DNA of 5,145 nt, from NCBI GenBank assembly GCA_947177825.1, contig CAMWWA010000095.1, forward strand, positions 1 through 5,145, written 5' to 3'. Below are positions 1 through 5,145 of the stretch, piece after piece. Each line of letters begins with the position of its first letter. Positions within the stretch are counted from its first letter, which is position 1. A model generated the notes under the pieces. It did not search any database. It saw only the letters and a list, made by a program, of their open reading frames with translations, and was not told the origin of the DNA. The stretch comes from an uncultured Clostridia bacterium. GTDB lineage: Bacteria > Bacillota > Clostridia > Christensenellales > Borkfalkiaceae. The translations under genes and the position numbers were made by a program.

Positions 1-933
1 GACGGCATTATCACCTGGGAGCTTATGTGCGAGAGGATAAATTCCGACCTTGCAAACGTTTTGGGCAACCTCGTTAAGCGCACGGTTGCAATGACCAACA
101 AGTACTTCGGCGGCAAGGTTGCGCCCACGGGCGTCAGCGAGAGCGTGGACGAAGAGCTTGCCGATACCGTGCGTTCGGTCAGGGATAAGATGCAGGCGAA
201 GATGGACGAATACAAGATTGCCGACGCGCTTGACGAAATCTGGGCGCTGTTCAGAAGGGCAAATAAGTATATCGACGAAACCGCGCCCTGGGTGCTTGCC
301 AAGGACCAGGCGAACGCGCTCCGTTTGCAGCAGGTTATGTACAACCTCTGCGAGGCGATTGCAATAGGCGCAAACCTTATTAAACCATTTATGCCCGACA
401 CGTGCGCAAGCATTTTGAACGAACTGGGAACAAGCGAAAGAGGGTACGAAAATCTCGATAAATTCGGATTAACCCCCGAATATTGCGTGACTAACCAGCC
501 TAAAACGCTGTTCGAGCGCATAAATTTCGAAGATATAAAGGAAAAGATTGAAAAAATTTCCGCCGCGCAGATGGCGGAGGTTGCGCCCGTCAAAGAAGAG
601 GAGGAATTGCCGCAAATCACTATCGACGACTTCTTTAAGGTGCGTATGCAGGTGGGACTTATCACCGCGTGCGAAGCGGTTAAAAAGAGTAAGCTTCTGC
701 ACGAAACCATTAAGGTCGGCAGCAAAACGCTGTCCGTTTTAAGCGGCATTGCAAAGTACTACACGCCCGAGGAGATGGTCGGCAAAAAGGTAATCGTCGT
801 CACCAACCTGCCGCCCAGAGAGATGAAGGGGCTGCTTTCAGAAGGTATGATAATCTGCGCGGAGGGACCCGACGGCACTTTGTCGGTTGTTTCGCCCGAA
901 AAGGATTTGCCCGACGGCAGCTTGTTATCGTAA
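1..933 (+). CDS. metG: Methionine--tRNA ligase, C-terminal half (5' end outside the window)
   Basis: Methionyl-tRNA synthetase charges tRNA-Met with methionine in the cytoplasm. The frame is already open at base 1 and begins DGIITWELMCERIN, so the ATG at 25 is internal and the gene is cut by the window edge. About 310 residues are visible; the Rossmann catalytic domain with HIGH and KMSKS lies upstream. The visible part opens with the family's motif LANVLGNLVKRTVAM and continues through the helical anticodon-binding domain (IWALFRRANKYIDE, then APWVLAKD). A charged linker (near 540-610) leads to the C-terminal OB-fold tRNA-binding domain: TIDDFFKVRMQVG, KLLHETIKVGSK, SGIAKYY, VTNLPPREMKGLLSEGMI. 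This appended domain is common in Firmicutes enzymes and promotes dimerisation and tRNA binding in the family. The TAA stop overlaps the tatD start by one base (TAATG), so the two genes are co-transcribed and probably translationally coupled. Confidence 0.97.
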   Translation, partial: DGIITWELMCERINSDLANVLGNLVKRTVAMTNKYFGGKVAPTGVSESVDEELADTVRSVRDKMQAKMDEYKIADALDEIWALFRRANKYIDETAPWVLAKDQANALRLQQVMYNLCEAIAIGANLIKPFMPDTCASILNELGTSERGYENLDKFGLTPEYCVTNQPKTLFERINFEDIKEKIEKISAAQMAEVAPVKEEEELPQITIDDFFKVRMQVGLITACEAVKKSKLLHETIKVGSKTLSVLSGIAKYYTPEEMVGKKVIVVTNLPPREMKGLLSEGMIICAEGPDGTLSVVSPEKDLPDGSLLS

Positions 934-1706
934 TGTTTATCGACGTTCACTGTCATCTTGACCGCGAGAATTACGGCGATATTTCCACGCTTGTAAAAAG
1001 CTGTGCGGAGAAGGGCGTTGGAAGGATTATAACCGTCGGCTTCGATTTGCCGTCGTCACGTCTCGCCGCGGAAATTGCGGAAGAGCACGAAGGCGTTTAC
1101 TTTACGGCAGGCTTTCACCCCACCGAACTTTCGAAATATAAAGACGGCGATTTGAATATTATTGCCGACTTGTGCGCGCATCCCAAGTGCGTTGCCCTCG
1201 GCGAAATCGGGCTGGACTATCACTATCCCGACACGCAAAAGGAGTTGCAGCGCGGAGTATTTATTGCCCAGCTGGAGCTTGCGGACAGGCTTAAAATGCC
1301 CGTTCAGATTCATTCGCGCGACTGTGCCGAGGATATGTTTTCCCTGCTTTCGGAGCATAGGCACCTCTTGAAAAACGGCGCGCTTATGCACTGTTATTCC
1401 CATTCGACGGAGCTGGCGGAGGAGTTTTTGAAACTCGGTTTAAGCTTTTCGTTCGGCGGCGCAAGCACCTGGAAGAGCAATAAAAAGGCTAAGCGCACGC
1501 TTGCCGTTCTGCCGCTCGAAAGTATTCTAACCGAAACGGACAGCCCGTATATGCCGCCTGCAAGCGCGTACGGTACTTTTCCCAATACGCCCCTTGCAAT
1601 ACCCGAAATTTGCAATTGCATAGCGGATATTAAGGGGTTAACGCCCGAAACCGTGCAAAAAGCGGTTATGGAAAACGCTTGTAAGCTGTTTGAAAAACTC
1701 GGCTGA
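933..1706 (+). CDS. tatD: TatD-family metal-dependent hydrolase (DNase)
   Basis: TatD-family proteins are cytoplasmic TIM-barrel metalloenzymes with 3'-5' exonuclease activity on DNA or RNA, linked to repair and nucleic-acid turnover. The 257-residue length is normal. Metal ligands sit where expected: H6 and H8 in DVHCHLD, E91 in GEIGLDYHYP, H127 in VQIHSRD, H153 in LMHCYS and D203 in TETDSPY. GFHPTEL at 60-66 matches the conserved GxHP segment. The ATG at 933 is chosen because the protein then starts exactly as the family does (M-x-I-D-x-H-x-H). There is no clear Shine-Dalgarno, in keeping with coupling to metG through the TAATG overlap. One oddity: the usual RG-x-x-N-x-P loop after TETDSPY reads AYGTFPNTP, so the conserved arginine is replaced by tyrosine. 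The metG-tatD adjacency is conserved in Firmicutes. The exact substrate cannot be told from sequence. Confidence 0.95.
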   Translation: MFIDVHCHLDRENYGDISTLVKSCAEKGVGRIITVGFDLPSSRLAAEIAEEHEGVYFTAGFHPTELSKYKDGDLNIIADLCAHPKCVALGEIGLDYHYPDTQKELQRGVFIAQLELADRLKMPVQIHSRDCAEDMFSLLSEHRHLLKNGALMHCYSHSTELAEEFLKLGLSFSFGGASTWKSNKKAKRTLAVLPLESILTETDSPYMPPASAYGTFPNTPLAIPEICNCIADIKGLTPETVQKAVMENACKLFEKLG

Positions 1707-1712
1707 AAACCG

Positions 1713-1744
1713 AAAGCCGCGGCTTGAAACGCCACGGCTTTTTT
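1713..1744 (+). terminator. Rho-independent terminator after tatD
   Basis: An 11-base stem (AAAGCCGCGGC at 1713-1723 with GCCACGGCTTT at 1731-1741, one C-A mismatch) encloses a 7-base loop and runs into TTTTTT at 1739-1744. It begins seven bases after the tatD stop and should end the metG-tatD transcript. On the opposite strand the mismatch becomes a G-U pair, but no good U-tract follows there, so the + strand orientation is favoured. Confidence 0.85.
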
Positions 1745-1774
1745 AATCTTTTGTCTGGTATGCCAGCGGTTTGG

Positions 1775-1804
1775 TTGCGGGGTACGTTACTTAGTATCTA
1801 TATT
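1775..1804 (+). promoter_or_regulatory. Candidate sigma-A-type promoter for rsmA
   Basis: TTGCGG (1775-1780) is followed after 18 bases by TATATT (1799-1804), a five-of-six match to TATAAT; the -35 matches at only three positions. It lies between the tatD terminator and the rsmA ribosome binding site, where a promoter is needed if the terminator works. Just downstream, TGCGCCGCG occurs twice (1805-1813 and 1818-1826), and CGCGG/CCGCG (1810-1814, 1822-1826) could pair in the leader. The assignment rests on position and a good -10 only. Confidence 0.35.
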
Positions 1805-1840
1805 TGCGCCGCGGTTATGCGCCGCGCGCGGAGGAAGTTT

Positions 1841-2680
1841 ATGGAAAAAGACGCTCTTAAATCAACGCTTGCCGGCAGCGGCTTTTCGTTCAAGAAAAAG
1901 TTCGGTCAGAACTTTATTTCGGATACCGCACTGCTCGAACGCATTGTGCGCGGCGCGGGCGTGGATAGCGATACGACCGTAATAGAAATAGGCTGCGGCG
2001 CGGGCACGCTTACGCGCGCGCTTGCAAACGCCGCAAAAAAGGTTTACGGGTACGAGATTGACAATACGCTCCGCCCCGTGCTTTCGAAAACGCTTGCGGG
2101 GCTTGAAAACGTCGAAATAATTTTCAAGGATTTTATGCGCGTGCGTATAGACGAGCTTGAAAAAAATTTGCCGCCCTATAAGGTGGTGGCAAACTTACCT
2201 TATTATATTACGACGCCGCTTATAATGGCGCTTGTGGAAAACTCGCAAAAGTGCTTGTCCCTAACGGTTATGGTGCAGGAGGAGGTTGCGATGCGTTTGT
2301 GCGCACAGCCCGACACGCCCGACTACGGCGCGATAACGGCAAACGTGGCTCTGCGCGGAACGTGCTCGGTGCTCGAAAAGGTGGGCAGGGAGCGCTTTAC
2401 CCCCAGCCCCAACGTGGACAGCGCCGTGGTGCGCATAGACCTGTGCGACAGCCGCCTGGACGTCGAGGATACCGACCTTTATAAAAAGACGGTGCGCGCC
2501 GCTTTCTCTTCGCGCCGCAAGACTTTGGAAAACAATCTGGTCAACGCATTTTCGCTGACGCGCGAACAGGCTAAAAGCGCGATAGCCGCATGCAACCTTG
2601 CCGAAGGAATAAGGGGCGAGGCGCTTTCTCCCGAACAGTTTGCCGCTCTTTCTAAGGTGCTGAAAGCAACCGTTTGGTAA
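1841..2680 (+). CDS. rsmA: 16S rRNA (adenine1518-N6/adenine1519-N6)-dimethyltransferase
   Basis: RsmA/KsgA uses S-adenosylmethionine to dimethylate two adjacent adenines in the 3' terminal hairpin of 16S rRNA, a late step of 30S assembly; loss of the enzyme gives kasugamycin resistance in known bacteria. The 279 residues match the family length. Motifs in order: KKKFGQNFISD at 18-28, the SAM-binding VIEIGCGAGTLTRAL at 47-61, YEID at 71-74, the catalytic NLPYYITTP at 118-126, VQEEVAMRL at 145-153, DYGAITANV at 161-169, FTPSPNVDSAVV at 186-197 and AAFSSRRKTLENNL at 220-233. The ATG at 1841 is preceded by GGAGG (1830-1834) at 6-base spacing. An upstream in-frame TTG at 1724 would add 39 residues but sits in the tatD terminator loop and has no ribosome site. 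Unlike Bacillus, no RNase M5 gene lies between tatD and rsmA. Confidence 0.97.
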   Translation: MEKDALKSTLAGSGFSFKKKFGQNFISDTALLERIVRGAGVDSDTTVIEIGCGAGTLTRALANAAKKVYGYEIDNTLRPVLSKTLAGLENVEIIFKDFMRVRIDELEKNLPPYKVVANLPYYITTPLIMALVENSQKCLSLTVMVQEEVAMRLCAQPDTPDYGAITANVALRGTCSVLEKVGRERFTPSPNVDSAVVRIDLCDSRLDVEDTDLYKKTVRAAFSSRRKTLENNLVNAFSLTREQAKSAIAACNLAEGIRGEALSPEQFAALSKVLKATVW

Positions 2681-2717
2681 CCGAAAATTCCCCGTAAACA
2701 TATACTGTAAAAAAATT

Positions 2718-2751
2718 GCGACCGAAAAATTTCAATCGGTCGTCTTTTTTT
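2718..2751 (+). terminator. Rho-independent terminator after rsmA
   Basis: GCGACCGA (2718-2725) pairs with TCGGTCGT (2736-2743; the outermost pair is G-U) around a 10-base A/T-rich loop and is followed by seven T residues at 2745-2751. A run of seven A residues at 2709-2715 precedes the stem, so a hairpin on the opposite strand would also have a U-tract. No - strand gene ends nearby, so the bidirectional reading has no obvious use. It separates rsmA from the following pair. Confidence 0.88.
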
Positions 2752-2763
2752 GTTCTTAAATGC

Positions 2764-2792
2764 TTGTCCGCAGCGTATATTTAGGATAGGGT
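2764..2792 (+). promoter_or_regulatory. Weak candidate promoter for the SpoIVFA/B-like pair
   Basis: TTGTCC (2764-2769) and TAGGGT (2787-2792) are 17 bases apart, each matching the sigma-A hexamers at only about half of the positions. A promoter is expected somewhere in 2752-2826 because a strong terminator lies just upstream and a new unit starts at 2842. GTATATTT at 2775-2782 faintly resembles a sigma-E -35 element, but no CATA-type -10 box follows at the right distance. The sequence does not settle whether the unit is vegetative or sporulation-controlled. Confidence 0.2.
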
Positions 2793-2803
2793 AAGCAAGG
2801 GGC

Positions 2804-2822
2804 TTAACCCGAAAACGGTTAA
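2804..2822 (+). repeat. Short inverted repeat in the leader of the SpoIVFA-like gene
   Basis: TTAACC (2804-2809) and GGTTAA (2817-2822) form a perfect 6-base inverted repeat around a 7-base spacer. With one bulged C the pairing can extend to CG-AAAA-CG at the tip. No U-tract follows, so it is not a terminator. It ends four bases before the AAAGGAG ribosome site (2827-2833) and could be an operator or a small leader hairpin, or chance. Confidence 0.4.
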
Positions 2823-2841
2823 ATGTAAAGGAGTACGAACT

Positions 2842-3588
2842 ATGAATGAAGGCTTGGAATACGCACAAATGTTGGAAATACCCGTCAGCACCGTCAACGT
2901 TGTTAAAAAGAAAAGCTTGTTTTCGCGCAAGGCGAAGCCTGCGGACGATTTGAAGGATATGGTTGTGGACAGCGTGAACGAGCGCGTCGGCGACGCGTCC
3001 GCACTCTATCCCCAGGACAATATAGGCTACGTGCAGACCGAAGACCTCACCGCGCCCGTCAAGGAAAAGAAGAAGATGGGTACCGCAGGCAAGATTATAA
3101 TGGCGGAAGCGGCGGCAGCGTGCCTGATTGCGGCGGGAATATTTTTGACCAACGTATTCGTGCCCAACACGGTAATCAATACCTTTATGGGCAGCCTTAC
3201 CGCGGTAAAGCAGAAGGAAGCCGATTATAAGGACTTCACGCTTACGTCGGTTATAAGCGACCTTTCCGAAGCGGAAATCGCAGTCACCGACGACGGCGTT
3301 ATTCACTTCACGCAGCAGGCTACGGTCTATCCCGTATGCGACGGCGCGGTTTCCTCCGTTACCGAACAGGACGGTCTTTACACGGTTAAAATCGCGCACA
3401 CCTCGCAGTTCTGCAGCGTAATTACGGGGCTTGATACGGTATACGTTTCGGTCGGCGAAGACGTTAAATCCAACCTGCCTTTCGCCTACTCCAAGGGCGA
3501 AAACGAGGTTCGCGTAAGTATGTACGACGGCGAGACTCTCCTAAACTGCTACACGCTGTCCGGCGCGGTGCCCGTCTGGAATTCGTGA
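2842..3588 (+). CDS. SpoIVFA-like single-pass membrane protein with degenerate M23/LytM domain
   Basis: The 248-residue protein has a charged N-terminal region (1-80), one membrane segment (about 84-107, IIMAEAAAACLIAAGIFL) and a C-terminal region that should be outside the cytoplasm or, in a sporangium, between the two membranes. Residues about 160-245 follow the LytM/M23 beta pattern: VYPVCDGAVSSV, YTVKIAHTS, VITGLDTVYVSVGEDV. The catalytic set is incomplete: there is no HxxxD motif, and the histidine expected before the conserved leucine is replaced (ITGL), so it is probably not a peptidase. This architecture, the length near that of Bacillus SpoIVFA, and tight coupling to an M50 protease point to SpoIVFA, which anchors and restrains SpoIVFB until SpoIVB signalling. 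The ATG has AAAGGAG at 8-base spacing. The last codon and stop share GTGA with the next gene. Assignment rests on architecture and context; another LytM-like sporulation or envelope protein remains possible. Confidence 0.75.
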   Translation: MNEGLEYAQMLEIPVSTVNVVKKKSLFSRKAKPADDLKDMVVDSVNERVGDASALYPQDNIGYVQTEDLTAPVKEKKKMGTAGKIIMAEAAAACLIAAGIFLTNVFVPNTVINTFMGSLTAVKQKEADYKDFTLTSVISDLSEAEIAVTDDGVIHFTQQATVYPVCDGAVSSVTEQDGLYTVKIAHTSQFCSVITGLDTVYVSVGEDVKSNLPFAYSKGENEVRVSMYDGETLLNCYTLSGAVPVWNS

Positions 3589-4553
3589 AGGTAAAAATAC
3601 ATCCGCTGTTCTTTGCGACCATGTTGTTTTGTGCGCTGTTCGGCGGTCTGCCGTCGGCGCTCATTTGCCTTGTGACCGCACTCATGCACGAGAGCGGTCA
3701 TATTTTTTGCGCCGCAAGAATGGGCTTTAAATGCGAAACGGTCAAGATTATGCCGTACGGCGCCGCGGCTATGTGCGACGTGGACGGCATACGCGCAGGG
3801 GACGAAATACGCCTTGCGCTGGCAGGTCCTTTGGTCAACGCGGCGGTGTGCGTGGCGCTTGCCGGGCTGTGGTGGTTTTTTCCCGAAAGCTACGCTTACA
3901 CCGATACTATTATGCGTGCAAACGTTGCAATGCTTGCCGTAAACCTGTTGCCGGCGTATCCGCTGGACGGCGGAAGGGTGGCGGGGTGCGTGCTTGCAAA
4001 GCTGTTCAAAAAGCGCACGGCTTTAATAATTTTAAAGGTCATAGCCTCGCTGTGCGCGGCGGCATTATTCGTCGCGTTCTTCTTTTCGGGCTACAATCCC
4101 ACGCTTATAATGTTCTCGCTTTTCCTCGTCTGTTCGGCAATAGAAAAAACCCCCTCGGCGGAGCTTATCAACTTCTCGTCGGAGGGCAAGCTCAAAAGGG
4201 GGATAGAGGTCAAGTACGTGTTGTGCGATAAAAACCTGACGTACAAGGACGCGTTCAAGCGGCTGGACGACAAGCGGTATTTAGTGCTGCAGCTTTACGA
4301 TAACGGCGTTGCCGACGAAATCACGCAGGACGAACTTTACGCCCAGGCAGGGGAACATTCCTTTTACGACAAGGTGTTCGGCGACGAGGCGGACGGCGCG
4401 GACGAAGAGTGGCTTACAGGCGAGGGCAAGGACTATTTTTCAAGGAAAGATTTGGAAAACAGTTCGACGGGCACTTTGCCTTCAACAACTGACTTAACGC
4501 ATTCCGCGCCCAGCGAAATTGCGTCGTCCACCGCGCCCGAAAGCGAGCGGTAA
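3585..4553 (+). CDS. SpoIVFB-like M50 intramembrane zinc metalloprotease
   Basis: Site-2-type proteases cut substrates at or in the membrane; SpoIVFB removes the pro-sequence of sigma-K in the mother cell. The HExxH motif is HESGH at 35-39 in the first hydrophobic segment, AGPLVN follows at 80-85, and NLLPAYPLDGGR at 120-131 carries the third zinc ligand D128. Further membrane segments lie at about 76-99, 108-122, 146-168 and 172-186. Residues about 207-255 resemble the single CBS-type unit that follows the membrane part in SpoIVFB. The start is GTG at 3585, sharing GTGA with the previous gene, and the protein then opens KVKIHPLFF like SpoIVFB (IHVHPF). The ribosome site is weak, consistent with coupling. 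At 322 residues it exceeds Bacillus SpoIVFB (about 288); residues 283-322 are serine/threonine-rich and lie antisense to the convergent gene, so the tail may be a stop-loss extension or an assembly error. Another regulated M50 protease is the alternative. Confidence 0.87.
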   Translation: MKVKIHPLFFATMLFCALFGGLPSALICLVTALMHESGHIFCAARMGFKCETVKIMPYGAAAMCDVDGIRAGDEIRLALAGPLVNAAVCVALAGLWWFFPESYAYTDTIMRANVAMLAVNLLPAYPLDGGRVAGCVLAKLFKKRTALIILKVIASLCAAALFVAFFFSGYNPTLIMFSLFLVCSAIEKTPSAELINFSSEGKLKRGIEVKYVLCDKNLTYKDAFKRLDDKRYLVLQLYDNGVADEITQDELYAQAGEHSFYDKVFGDEADGADEEWLTGEGKDYFSRKDLENSSTGTLPSTTDLTHSAPSEIASSTAPESER

Positions 4554-5107
4554 TCGTAGTTGATGGAAAACTCCTGCTTCTTGCTTTTAAGCAGTGCGCG
4601 CGTGTAGGAGAAGTGGCGCTTTAAGCAGCGTTCCACACCCGTCACGGTAACTTCGGGCTCGACTTTTACTATGCAGTCGTACAGGGCGAAAGTCGCGCCC
4701 GTAACCTTTTCGCGCGGCAATATATTGCGCGGTTGCGCGAATTTGCGGCTTATATAAAGCCCCAAATCGTTTTCGAATTTCATATGGGCAAGGGGCGACT
4801 TGGTGCCGTTTTCAAAGGCGTATATGGCAGGGTGAAGGGTGCAGTCCAGCGCGAAGTGCGTGGCAAATCCCGCGGCGTAGCTTGCGTTGGTGTCCTTTAA
4901 AATTTCAAACAGCTCAACGGCGTTGACGCGGTGCAGGCGGCGCCCCAGGTTGGTTTCCTTAAAGTTCAGCTTGTAGGCAAAAAACACGTCGCCGCCCTGC
5001 GCGCCTAGCATGTACAGGGTGTGGTCGCTAATCTTGCTTTTTATATCTTTGGTGCAATTTTCAAGAATTTTCTGTGCGCATATCGCGTGGGAAAAATAAT
5101 CGGGCAT
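4433..5107 (-). CDS. Zinc-dependent phospholipase C-family protein, stand-alone, no signal peptide
   Basis: The 224-residue protein matches the Zn_dep_PLPC family, whose best-known member is clostridial alpha-toxin/bacterial PC-PLC. Candidate zinc ligands are H7 in MPDYFSHAI, D40 in GAQGGDVFF, H59 in RLHRVN, the HxxxDxxxH set H84/D88/H92 in THFALDCTLHP, and H108/E112 in AHMKFENDLG. The secreted toxins use an N-terminal tryptophan after signal cleavage; this protein has no signal peptide and no C-terminal lipid-binding PLAT domain, so it is probably cytoplasmic. Such short relatives are frequent in Clostridia and their substrate is unknown; phospholipase activity is not shown. The start is supported by the MPD-x-x-x-H opening seen in this subfamily. 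The ribosome site is poor (GGGA 11 bases upstream), and TATAAT touches the start codon. The TAG stop lies inside the 3' end of the protease gene, a 121-base tail-to-tail overlap. It is the only - strand gene here. Confidence 0.87.
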   Translation of the reverse strand: MPDYFSHAICAQKILENCTKDIKSKISDHTLYMLGAQGGDVFFAYKLNFKETNLGRRLHRVNAVELFEILKDTNASYAAGFATHFALDCTLHPAIYAFENGTKSPLAHMKFENDLGLYISRKFAQPRNILPREKVTGATFALYDCIVKVEPEVTVTGVERCLKRHFSYTRALLKSKKQEFSINYDYRSLSGAVDDAISLGAECVKSVVEGKVPVELFSKSFLEK

Positions 5108-5113
5108 ATTATA
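5108..5113 (-). promoter_or_regulatory. Perfect -10-like TATAAT directly upstream of the phospholipase-family start
   Basis: Read on the - strand, TATAAT abuts the ATG at 5107. No convincing -35 is present: TTTACT sits 15 bases upstream and ATTTTA 17 bases upstream. If used as a -10 box, transcription would begin within the first codons, so the gene would be leaderless or started further in. It may instead be a chance match in an A/T-rich leader, with the true promoter beyond the right edge. The same leader holds the odd palindrome TTTACAGTAAA (5124-5134 on the + strand). Confidence 0.25.
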
Positions 5114-5145
5114 AGTTTTCCCGTTTACAGTAAAATAAATACTGC

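Noticed and set aside
25..933. metG as a complete short gene starting at ATG 25.
   Set aside because: The frame is open to base 1 and the residues before this ATG (DGIITWEL) match internal MetG sequence, so the gene is truncated by the window edge.
1724..1840. A 39-residue N-terminal extension of RsmA from an in-frame TTG at 1724.
   Set aside because: The TTG lies in the loop of the tatD terminator, has no ribosome site, and the extension matches nothing in the family; the ATG at 1841 has a good GGAGG and the normal family length.
2703..2711. TACTGTAAA after rsmA, also present on the - strand upstream of the phospholipase-family gene (within 5124-5134).
   Set aside because: A shared 9-base A/T-rich string is expected by chance in a 5-kb window; there is no extended similarity.
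2479..3399. A 306-residue open frame on the - strand.
   Set aside because: It crosses the 3' end of rsmA, a terminator and a well-supported + strand gene, shows no recognisable domain, and has a composition typical of an antisense shadow.
3731..4231. A 166-residue + strand frame inside the M50 protease gene.
   Set aside because: It is Arg/Gly/Cys-rich with no domain, and the overlapping frame has clear HExxH and LDGG motifs.
1..5145. CRISPR arrays, tRNA or rRNA genes, insertion sequences, attachment sites or other mobile-element signs.
   Set aside because: I saw no regularly spaced repeats, transposase or integrase motifs, or tRNA-like cloverleaf sequence, and coding sequence occupies nearly all of the window.

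Overview
The window reads as a housekeeping and sporulation stretch from a low-to-moderate GC Gram-positive bacterium of the Clostridia type. The reasons are the order metG, tatD, rsmA on one strand (the conserved Firmicutes neighbourhood), a MetG with a C-terminal tRNA-binding domain, and a SpoIVFA/SpoIVFB-like pair that is typical of endospore formers. Strong GGAGG-type ribosome binding sites and compact U-tract terminators fit the same group. An uncultured gut-type clostridium is a reasonable guess, but no species can be named from this sequence.

Layout on the + strand: positions 1-933 hold the C-terminal half of methionyl-tRNA synthetase, cut by the left edge of the window. It overlaps by one base (TAATG) with tatD (933-1706), a metal-dependent DNase, and an intrinsic terminator follows at 1713-1744. 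A leader of about 100 bases with a possible promoter precedes rsmA/ksgA (1841-2680), the 16S rRNA dimethyladenosine methyltransferase, which ends in a second intrinsic terminator at 2718-2751. The 161-base gap from 2681 to 2841 holds that terminator, a weak candidate promoter, a small inverted repeat and a strong ribosome binding site. Next come two translationally coupled genes sharing GTGA: a one-pass membrane protein with a degenerate M23/LytM domain (2842-3588, SpoIVFA-like) and an M50 intramembrane zinc protease (3585-4553, SpoIVFB-like).

On the - strand, 5107-4433 encodes a stand-alone zinc-dependent phospholipase C-family protein with the metal-ligand pattern of that family and no secretion signal. 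It converges on the protease gene, and their 3' ends overlap by 121 bases.

Functionally, metG, tatD and rsmA are translation and nucleic-acid maintenance genes kept together by ancient gene order. The SpoIVFA/SpoIVFB-like pair forms a separate unit whose known counterpart controls activation of sigma-K in the mother cell during sporulation. Nothing in the window is a clearly new system. The points most worth checking are the placement of the SpoIVFA/B-like pair beside rsmA, the overlapping low-complexity tail of the protease, the absence of the RNase M5 gene between tatD and rsmA, and the unusual start region of the phospholipase-family gene.
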